Assembly: GCA_011033025.1 (NCBI GenBank)
Contig: WFMF01000158.1
Coordinates: 124,001 to 188,000, forward strand
DNA: 64,000 nt
Source: Beroe forskalii
Taxonomy: Eukaryota > Ctenophora > Nuda > Beroida > Beroidae
Direction: 5' to 3'
Shown: piece after piece, positions 55,411-64,000 of the stretch
How positions within the stretch are numbered: position 1 is the stretch's first letter
How the letters are laid out: every line of letters begins with the position of its first letter
The notes under the pieces: model-generated
Seen by the model: the letters and a program-made list of their open reading frames with translations, nothing else
Databases searched by the model: none
What the model was told of the DNA's origin: nothing
Translations under genes and position numbers: made by a program

Positions 55411-56384
55411 TTACCATTCCCGCCCTGGCCAGGGCGGTAACCCCCCGCGGTAATAAAAAAGACTGGCCAGGGTATATATGAGAGGAACGAGTGTCACAGG
55501 GTGATCTAAGACTAATATTATATCATGATAATTGGGAGCAAATTTAAAACGATGAGATCTCAAGAACGGAAAATGGTAGAGACATGATCGAGGTCAGGTT
55601 TTGTTGATCTAAGATGGTAAAATGTTATAGGCTATAAGAGAAGTTCTGGTGACGTCATTTTCACGTCACTATGACGTCATCAACTTAGCGAAATTTTATT
55701 GCTTTTTTAGCGAAAATAGGCCATTTTCGAGCGCATTTTCACCAAGAAGGAAAGGAGATAGCTCTCTGATTTTTCAGAATGATTTTTAGCAAATTTAAAG
55801 AGCTTTCAGAAAATCATATGGATTATTGGGCTATCTCGATTTTTCATCGAGATATACGCGATTTTCTAAGGTACGGTGAAAAATCGATTTCCAAATTATA
55901 GGACAAAAGTTTTACGAGTGAGATGTCAAGAACTGCGACTTATCTTGAGATGAGACCGGTCAAAATATGTTGTACTTAGGCGGAATTTTCTTATAGGCTA
56001 TATTGGAATTTGGTTTGAGCCTATTTGGGTGCTGTGATGACGTCATCAAAATCGCGTAAAACCACTAAAATAGCGTTTTCTGCGATAGAATGCTATTTTG
56101 CGCTACTTTGAACATCTTCAACTCCGATTTTTCATCGGATTATGTTTTACTTTGATATGATGCTTTGAGACCTTAAGATTTAGCAATAAAACGAGTTTCA
56201 GTGCGATCGGTCGAAGATTGTTGTCGTGAGAGGCTTCTAAAAATTGAACTGCAACGTGATTGAAATTACGTTTATGACGAAAAATTGTACTGTAATCCTT
56301 TTCTGTGATACGATGGTCAACTGATAATGGTTTTTCTATGTCTCACAGTGAATAGGGATGGGAAATATACGATGAACTAGTGGA

Positions 56385-56850
56385 GCACGTGAGTTCACGC
56401 GGACGTTTTGTAGAAATTAGGGGATTTGAAGAAATTGATATTTACACGGGATTTTCGACTTGATTACGTTGAAATGAGTTCAAATACGACTAATGCACAT
56501 AAAATAAGATGCATGTGCTATACTTCAGCACGTGAGTACACACGGACGTTTTGTAGAAATTAGGGGATTTAAAGAAATTGATGTTTACACGGGATTTTCG
56601 ACTTGATTATGTTGAAATGAGTTCAAATACAACTAATGCACGTGAAATTGGATCTGGTTGCCATATTTCAGCACGTGAGTACACACGGACGTTTTGTAGA
56701 AATTACGGGATTTTAAGAAATTGATATTTACATGGGATTTTCGACTTGGTTACGTTGAAATGAGTTCAAATACGACGTATGTACGTGAAATAAGATCTGG
56801 TTGACTATATTTAAGCACGCGAGTTCGCGTGGACGATTTGTAGAAATTAA
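56385..56850 (+). repeat. ~144-bp tandem repeat, four units
   Basis: Units begin GCACGTGAGTTCACGCGGAC and run through TTTTGTAGAAATTAGGGGAT to GTTGAAATGAGTTCAAATAC. The single ancestral block is seen in the relative at about 8785. Confidence 0.85.
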
Positions 56851-56904
56851 GAAATATATCAATTATAGTAATTCCAAGTTAGAATAACGTAGTTTTGGAC
56901 TTAG

Positions 56905-57030
56905 TCAGGGTGAGTTACGTGGGTTCGGCTTGCGTGTGGGCTAGTTACGTGGGTTCAGACTACGTGAGGGCAAGTAACGTGGGTCCAAACTGCCTTTGGG
57001 CAAGTAACATGGGTTTAAACTACATACATC
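56905..57030 (+). repeat. ~30-bp tandem repeat, four units
   Basis: Units of TACGTGGGTTCGGCTTGCGT then GTGGGCTAGT, with increasing divergence to the right. Confidence 0.8.
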
Positions 57031-57041
57031 TGTCTAGATAT

Positions 57042-57184
57042 CACCACCAAAACCGTTGGACGGTTGGTCTAGTAACCCCCGCGGGTTTGGATGTGACAAC
57101 GGAACCTGAAAAGAGACAAAATGGGCTGATCACATCCAAACCAGCGGGGGGTTACTAGACCAACCGTCCAACGGTTTTGGTGGT
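57042..57184. repeat. Hairpin, ~55-bp arms, 31-bp loop
   Basis: CACCACCAAAACCGTTGGAC GGTTGGTCTAGTAACCCCC and its complement differ at only one or two positions (CGCGGG versus CGCTGG). It lies at the right end of the hairpin-ended element and may be its true terminus or a separate MITE. Confidence 0.8.
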
Positions 57185-57324
57185 GTAACACTATGATTTA
57201 GATACGATGAACATTTTTTCTACCGCTTAGTTATTCCTATTATTAAAACTAGTCGGTTCCCGTCCTACGGACGGCGAATGATGGCAGCCGCATGAGCTAA
57301 CGGCCACATGTCCCTTTGACAGTG

Positions 57325-58100
57325 ATTTGACCGTGCGAGTTTGGAGGGGAAATTCGAAACTTTAATTTCTGCGAAAAAAAGCTTCCCACGCTCCCAACGG
57401 TAACCCAATATTGCCGACAATATTTTCAAAACCTTTACTCATCATAAGCAACTCGATGGCGGAAGAATTTTGAAAAAAATTCGAATTTTAATTTTCGCGG
57501 AAAAAAGGGCGTGGCCTCCACGCCCCTCAGGGCGACCAATCATGCGGACAAAATTCTCAAAAGCTTAACTGATCATAAGCAACTTGATGGCGAAGAATTT
57601 CGAAAAAATTCGAAACTTTAATTTTTGCGAAATAAAGGGCGTGGCCTCCCGCCCCTCAGGGTAACCCAATAATTCGGACAAAATTCTCAAAATTTTTATT
57701 CATCATAAGCAACTCGATGGCGAAGAATTTTGAAAAAATTCGAAAGTTTAATTTTGACGGAAAAAGGGCGTGGCCCCTCACGCCCCTCGGGGCGACCAAT
57801 ATTGCGGGAAAAATCCTCAAAATTTTTATTCATTATAAGCAACACAATGGCGAAAGAATTTTTTAAAATTCGAAATTTTAATTTTGCGAAAAAAGGGCGT
57901 GGCCTCCCACGCCCCTCAGGGTAAAACAATATTGCGGACAAATTCTCAAAATTTTTATTCATCATAAGGAACTCGATGGCGAAGGAATTTTGAAAAAATT
58001 CGAAACTTTAATTTTGACGAAAAAAGGGCGTGGCCCCCCAACTCCCCTCAGGGTGGCCGCAAAAAAAATTATATATTTTTATGATTCATTATAAAGTTTT
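57325..58100 (+). repeat. ~125-bp tandem repeat, about six units
   Basis: Units contain CATAAGCAACTCGATGGCG, GAAAAAATTCGAAACTTTAA and AAAGGGCGTGGCCTCC then CACGCCCCTCAGGG. The unit alternates an AT-rich half with a GC-rich inverted CGTGG/CCACG core. Confidence 0.9.
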
Positions 58101-58176
58101 TGCAACACGATGAAAAAAGAATTTCGTTGCCTACTTGAAAACGTACCGCCAGCCATAAATAAATATATATATATAT

Positions 58177-58582
58177 AGGATAGCCAAAAACAATTGAAAT
58201 TGTTTGGGTTTCGCAGCCACTCCAGTACCCAAAATTATACAATAAAAATTATTGATATGAATTTTAATCGCAGCCCGGTCGTTGCGGTGCATTTTGTTAA
58301 TGTTTGCAAAGCTATTCGATTTGACGATTCACGTTTTCAAAGTTATTAAAGGGCCAATACGTTTATCATTTCTGTGTTTGGTACAGCTCGATCTTGACAA
58401 AGCCAAAGAGAATTTACACAATGAATTAAAGAGCTGTTATTCCATACTACATTGAAATTGCAGTGGTCTACTACCACCGTGCACCGCCGACGGGCTGCGA
58501 TTAAAATTCATATCAATAATTTTATTGTATAATTTAGGCTGGAAATGGCTGCAACAAACAATTTCAATTGTACTACTATCCT
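58177..58582. mobile_element. MITE with ~105-bp inverted arms
   Basis: The left arm AGGATAGCC...CAATTGAAATTGTTTG...TTATTGATATGAATTTTAAT...CGCAGCCCG is repeated in inverse at the right, ending CTATCCT. There is a 170-bp centre without genes. Target duplication unclear. Confidence 0.85.
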
Positions 58583-58619
58583 CTTTTGGCCAAAAAAGCT
58601 TACAACATTCAGTTCAAGT

Positions 58620-59235
58620 TGAGATAATTGCTTTAATTAGTCAATTATTTCATTAAAGCAGTTACAACCGGTACTCAAATTTAATGTACAAAACGTAATT
58701 TCGGCTCCTAAATAACACCGTTAGAATTAAGTCGGTATCATTTTAATTTTTAGACTATACGAGATAATTACTTTAATTGGCAAATTATTAAATTAAGCGG
58801 TTGACAACCTGTACTCAAATTAACGTATAATCCGTAATTTTGGCTCTTATAGTTAATGATGCCGTTAGAATTAAGTCGTTATCATCTTTTGTTTTCAGTT
58901 ATACAGGATAATTACTGGTGGTCAATTATCTCATTAAGCAGTTGAGAACAGGTACTCAAGTTAACCGTATAAAACGTAATTTGGCTCAATTAATGATGCC
59001 GTTAAATTAAGTCGTTATCATCTTTGTTTTCGGAGTTTTTACGATGATTAGTTTAATTGGTCAATTATCTCATTAGGCGGTTGAGAACAGGTACTCAAGT
59101 TAACCGTATAAACGTAATTTTGGCTTAAGTTGATGATATCGTTGAATAAAGAATCTTCATCATTTCTGCTCGAACTTCTGCATGATAATTGCTTAGGTAT
59201 TGTCTTCAATAGGCGGTTGAAAACCGGTACGCAAA
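58620..59235 (+). repeat. ~140-bp tandem repeat, about five units
   Basis: Units contain GATAATTACTTTAATTGGTC, then TATCTCATTAAGCGGTTGA, GGTACTCAAGTTAACCGTAT and GCCGTTAGAATTAAGTCGTT. Confidence 0.85.
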
Positions 59236-59257
59236 TTCAACACACTAGTCGGTTCCC

Positions 59258-62200
59258 GCTGCCCACCTTAGAATAACACTAGAGTACGTGGTGTTCAGAT
59301 AGATTGCGCAACAGCTAAACAATGAAAAGGTGATGATGGTATAGTAGGGGCTGAATATGAAGCAACCTGGCAACACCTTGAAATTATAATACTTAAATTA
59401 TTCGCTCTTAACTCTATGCAGCCTTTTAATGTTGTGACAGGATTCTATAGCGAAATTGCCTTATTTGGTCTTTTCTTCAGCACTATTATACGCTTCAGCT
59501 GACCCAAAAGGGCCAAAATTTATTGGTTCTCAATGCCTGAATGTGATGGCAGTAAATACTACAGTTAGATAAAATATACGGTTAGATAAAATATACGGTT
59601 AGATAAAATATACGGTTAGATAAATTAGTTATATGGAATAAAGTTTAAAAATATTTTTAAAGTTCATAATAGACAGGCAAACTTAAAATTGAAATAAAGT
59701 TTTGTACAGTGGTTTACTCCACTTAACCAACTAACCCAGACTTTTAGAAACTCAAACTCAACACATGTAATGAAACAGTAAAACGTGACCTCATGTTGTA
59801 TAGCAAGAATCCGTATCCAGAGTCTACTTTCTCTGCCATAATGGAGATGAGAGATCTCTGTTCCTATTACAGCAGACCTGCAGTGGGGATTACTGCTAGA
59901 TAATGTAGCCTACATTGCCGTGGGTTCACAGCAATTTCACAAGTCTATTGCAGTTGCTGACGTCCTCCTATAAGCATACCTCCAGTAGGGATAAAACAGG
60001 TGATTTCTCTTGCTAAACATTTAATTTGGGGTACCACATACATCTAAAGATCAGTAATGAAATGAACAAGTTAAATGATTGAAAAATAAATTATGATGTA
60101 GGGTAAAAATCCAATGACAAAATCCTAAGCAAAATTCAATGTTGTCTTTAACATCGAGTTTGTTTGTTTAGTTACACCAAATTCTCGCTGAAACTCCTCA
60201 TGTTATTTGAGCTTTGCATAATTCGGGCGGAAAGTTCCTTGACAGCTTGACTGGAGACTGGAGACTGTATATTGTATGAAAAGTTGAATATATGAAAGTA
60301 GGAAATAAAATCTTTAAAGTTTTCCTCTCTTTGAAAAATAAAGTATAAACTATAAATGCTAGACAAATAAAAGAGAAAATTAAGAATGGAGCATAAATCT
60401 ATTCTGCCGGATTTAAAATAATCAAAGTGTGAAAGAATACTCCAGAATCTGCAGCTCACGCATTTTGTTTTTAAAAGGCATTCCAGGCTTTGAAAATAAC
60501 TTAAGACAACACAACAAAGCTGGCTCTATCATCAACTTCTAAATTTAAATCAGTGACAAGTACTAAAATTCCGGCAAAGGCGACGAGAGCAAGAAAATAT
60601 AATACAGCACGTTTTTATTGCAGTAAAGTAGTAGGAAGGAATCCTTGTGAGTTAGAAAACCTACAAGTCTGCAAACAGTCATCCTCATGACTTGCAAAAT
60701 GACTTCTAATTAAGTAACTCAGCAGAAACTGTAACGACTCTAAACTTTCTACATATAGCAGAAGCGTGCCAAATAGAGAATTTGCCGAAGTGATGAGAAA
60801 CATTCCACCAATGTGTCAAAGCTGAAATGAAGAAAAAGTGTTGAGTTTCAGCGTTTATATGAGAATAAGCATATGGTGCACAGGAAATACCACTTTTCTT
60901 ATGAAATTGTTTCACATTTTCTCACATTACATTAACATTTCTAAGTTCAAATTTCAAAGCAACTACCATGTTATTCCATACTCATCCAAGTTTGCGTGTG
61001 TGACTCAGGCTTTTAAATTACAAATATAATTCGGGACTTTTTACAAAAAATCTCCCATATTCCAATATGCCCGAATGATTATGGATGGTTCCGATCTTAC
61101 TACTTTACTGGGAGAGGGTGCAAATGGGAGATCATATCAATATCAAGAATAGGAGCAATGGGGTGCATGTGAATATTAAGCCTGCCTACTCTACACCCAC
61201 CAGAAGCAGGGCCGTCTATATTACTACATTAGCCTTCGGGAAAGCAAAGCGAATGGAATTCCTTCTAACACCTCTGCGAAGGTATTAGATTCACTGCAGA
61301 ATACAGGGAAATATCAGCAGGAAAGCCTTTAATGTGCAATATAGCTTTAAAGGAAACATCGTCACTTAACTTAGATATTTCGACGAAGCAGGTCACGTGA
61401 CTAGAAGTTTAACAGGAGTTGATTTTGTCCTCACACGAAGCAGGACGCGTTATAAGGCAGTGTTTTGTAAAACTAAAGGTGGAGGCTTTAAAGAGACTGA
61501 GGGAGAGAGATAGGTAGACTGAACGAGTTGATGACAGTTCCACTTGCTTCACCATGACATTTGGAATGTGTGAAATACAACCACTTCCCAGGAATGTACA
61601 ATATGGTCCTTAGAGATGAGATGCTCCTTTTCAGAACAGCTAGAAATTCATCAAAGTTCTTTCATACTTCACAAAGGGTTTATGGAAATAGCAAGTTTTG
61701 TATAGTTATACGAAGAAACAATGCTATAAATAACATAATATTATAAATTATAATATTGTTTTTAAAAATTAAACTGGCCGACTAATAATAAAGTCGTGAT
61801 AAAATGCATGCCATGAATTTGACACCTTGAACTCTGGACGAAGCTGTCATCACCAGTGCAAGCACACACTGATTCAGCATGAGCTTACACACACTGAACA
61901 CTCTGTCACACACTGAACACTGACCACTCTGTCACACACTGAAAAGTGAACTGAAACTCTGAAAAACTCTTAACAAATCGGGCAACTCGACTGAAAAGTA
62001 GGTAGGTATGTTTAAAGGCGAATACCTAACACTGTCATGTTTCTCAGATGACTGACTGTTCTTCACTTAATTCTGTTTTTTTGTAGACGAATTCCCGGAA
62101 CAGAATCTCCTGATCTGAGTACCTACTGATGCACAGTTACTTGGAAACCGAAGATCAAAAACTGTTTACTTTCTCTATGGCTAGGATTTAAATCAATAAG

Positions 62201-63953
62201 AATGTGCGTGGCGTGGGGCTCGTCTTAAAAAACAAATCACAAATGCTATGGACGTGGAATCTTTGCATTCACAAAGTTTGAAAAACATCAAATTTAAATC
62301 TGTAAATCAGTGATATGCTTGTCAACGCTATTCTTAGATCCGAGCAAAATGATAAGTTTTGCACAAACGTTCGAATCTTCTAGTTCTGGAGAATAGAAAT
62401 AGAGTGAGAAGCTGTCTGGGATCCTTGCAAAGAACTATTCCAAATTCAAGACATCATCAAAATTTAAAATTTTATGAAAATTTAAAATTGCCTAAATTTG
62501 CAATAAACTTGATGAACAGCAGCATCACTGGACACTGGACAGAGATTAAGTATACGAAGAGTAGGGAAGAGAAAAGAGAAGAGGAATGTATGCTAGGTGT
62601 TGATGAGAGTGTACAACCCAGTGAATACAAACAGCACAAGGAGGAGGGTCAATAAGGAATATCATGTTACACTTCACACCAGGTGAGTGGGACACCTGCC
62701 CTACACAGAGAGATCACACTAGGGAGATAGGCCACACCCACATTCATCCTAGTGTGACTGTAAGGTACTCATCCTAGTGTGAAATCTCACTCCTGTCTAA
62801 TGTCTAGTACCTAGGTAGGATACCTACTGTATGAGTAGTGAGTACATCAGAGTACATGTAGGTATGTATCTGTAAAATCATTCAGTATTCGAGTTATAAA
62901 GACCGTATGTCCCCTGGCTGATAAGGGCCGTCTGGGGACGTCAGGCCCCAGAAACCAGATGTCCTGAATCCTGAAAAAGGAAGTTCCAGCATGATTGGGA
63001 AATAAGCTGTTATTTTCGCTGGATTGCATCCAGTCAATCACGCAATAATTCCCAGAATAGATAGTAAAATTGCATAGAAGCAGATGTTTGGGGCAGCAGC
63101 CCCCAGAAGCCAAACGTCTTGAGTAAACAAAATTGTCGTTCCAAAAGGTAGTTGAACTTCAATGCGATAATTGAAAATAAGCAGGCATTTTGGGAGCAAT
63201 CTGGGGAGCTGGGGGGGGGGGACAGTTGTCGCCGTAACGCCGCCCCTCGACAGCCATGTGGCTGAACCTTGCCAGAGATCAGCCAGTCAGCAAACGGTCA
63301 TATAAGCTCCATACTTTCATAGGCGTACGAAAATCGTTTCATCATTTCAGCTGTCAGCACAATTAAAGTAAAAAGCATAATACTATAATAAAACAAAATT
63401 TATATGATGCCTTTTAAATACTGTTATTTCCAGGAACGCCTACAAAGTGTGAAAGTTACAGAGAAGGATCGTCAATGAGATGAGTAGCAAAATTTGAATA
63501 TGAGCATCATTTAAACCCGAGACTGTAATATGAAGAGCTAGTGAATTACAGAACCACCCTCGAATCATGATGTTCGCTTGTAGTAGAGTCAAAATGCAGC
63601 TTAGACATCAGCTTTATAAGACTTGACTATATTGACTAGCAGAGTAAAAAGATGGGTGTAACAACATAAAATAACATAAAATTCTATACTATACCTACCT
63701 ACTCTGAATTACATAACATTATGATGATCCCAGATCGCATCCTTTATAGGCTGTAGCTTATAAGTGATCATGTCAACATGTTGATATCAACTTGCCTCAT
63801 ATGTTTACTAAAGCAGCCAGGCTGTTTTTGTTATGAGCACCTATCCTTTCTAGTTTTTTAAAATCCCTCCGAAACCCTTCAAGTACCTTGAAAAGTGTAA
63901 AACTCTAAAACTCTAATATCATTAAATCTAAGTCATGGCATGAACTCCTATGT
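59258..63953 (+). repeat. Segmental duplication, copy B (4.7 kb)
   Basis: The counterpart of 28656-36337. It begins at CCGCTGCCCACCTTAGAATA, joined directly to the Helitron terminal sequence GTCGGTTCCCG, and ends near GCATGAACTCCTAT. It lacks the three insertions of copy A and so shows their empty sites at 60637-60644, about 61733 and 63380/63381. Between about 63308 and 63375 B has about 65 bp (GTACGAAAATCGTTTCATCA) that A lacks. No gene recognised. Confidence 0.9.
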
Positions 63954-64000
63954 GTCATACATTGCAAGGAACATACTTTGCAATTTGATTTCGTTGCGTT

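Larger units (their letters stand above)
55411..57160. mobile_element. Second hairpin-ended element, longer relative of 7839-8978
   Basis: Starts with an 18-bp perfect palindrome CCGCCCTGGCCAGGGCGG followed by GGTAACCCCCCGCGG, which is matched in inverse near the right end (GCGGGGGGTTAC at about 57143). The interior shares GACATGATCGAGG, ATAGGCTATA, ATGACGTCATCAAAATCG and the GACGTTTTGTAGAAATTAGG block with the first copy, but that last block is amplified here. No coding content. Confidence 0.6.
57249..59244 (-). mobile_element. Helitron 3' end (minus strand) with tandem-repeat body
   Basis: On the minus strand CCGTCC-GTA-GGACGG forms a hairpin followed by GAACCGA and CTAG (57252-57249), then T: a canonical Helitron 3' terminus. 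The body to the right is non-coding and consists of two tandem arrays and a nested MITE, as non-autonomous Helitrons often do. The 5' TC end was not located. A second copy of the terminal CGGGAACCGACTAG|T lies at 59258-59245 without the hairpin. Confidence 0.65.

Noticed and set aside
62359-62655. 98-codon frame in copy B
   Set aside because: The matching part of copy A is not open in the same frame, so it is not conserved as protein.

Overview
This is a window of nuclear DNA from an invertebrate metazoan. It is AT-rich, its genes have spliceosomal introns (GT-AG boundaries), and mobile-element debris dominates. Two host genes are recognised by protein similarity plus exon-by-exon phase agreement: cytochrome b561 (complete, five exons) and CEP76 (N-terminal half, six exons). 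A third, an intronless two-domain arginine kinase, is recognised as one long open frame. A fourth locus (from 19967) reads like a host gene I cannot name; a palindromic RFX-type X-box sits 126 bp upstream of its start. Arginine kinase plus CEP76 point to an animal with ciliated cells that uses phosphoarginine. I cannot fix the phylum from this window.

Layout. 1-5.4 kb: a 5'-truncated CR1/L2/jockey-like LINE lying between two arrays of one minisatellite motif, then a small TIR element (called M1 here) and a LINE tail. 5.4-12.7 kb: nested TIR elements with little coding content. 12.7-18.2 kb: homopolymer-laden sequence that looks like poor base calling, a 16-copy minisatellite and a GC-rich element with long inverted arms. 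19.4-21.7 kb: the unnamed gene with its X-box, including a coding repeat that has been inverted and triplicated. 22.2-23.6 kb: a decayed MULE transposon. 23.7-24.9 kb: minisatellite and palindromes. 25.9-28.0 kb: arginine kinase (minus strand). 28.7-36.3 kb: segment A of a segmental duplication whose second copy, B, lies in the same orientation at 59.3-64.0 kb. 37.5-43.5 kb: TIR elements nested in each other, several as near-perfect palindromes. 43.6-50.2 kb: CEP76 (minus strand), whose first intron holds three copies of a long repeat (called E2 here), two of them forming a 2.8-kb inverted repeat. 50.9-53.3 kb: cytochrome b561 (minus strand). 55.4-59.2 kb: a second hairpin-ended element and a Helitron end with long tandem arrays.

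The duplication is unusually informative. Copy B keeps pre-insertion (empty) sites for elements present only in copy A: a 1,052-bp foldback element with an 8-bp target duplication, a 1,342-bp Helitron inserted exactly between A and T, and a 488-bp element. The strongest oddities are in the host genes. In cytochrome b561, both edges of exon 2 have been amplified into the flanking introns as tandem repeats that each carry a copy of the splice site. In arginine kinase, the two domains are nearly identical over most of their length but clearly diverged at their N-termini, as expected of recent gene conversion.

Nothing here resembles an operon or a co-ordinated gene cluster. CEP76 and cytochrome b561 are merely neighbours on the same strand. 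All coordinates come from reading by eye, and copy boundaries of degenerate repeats are approximate to about 10-20 bp.
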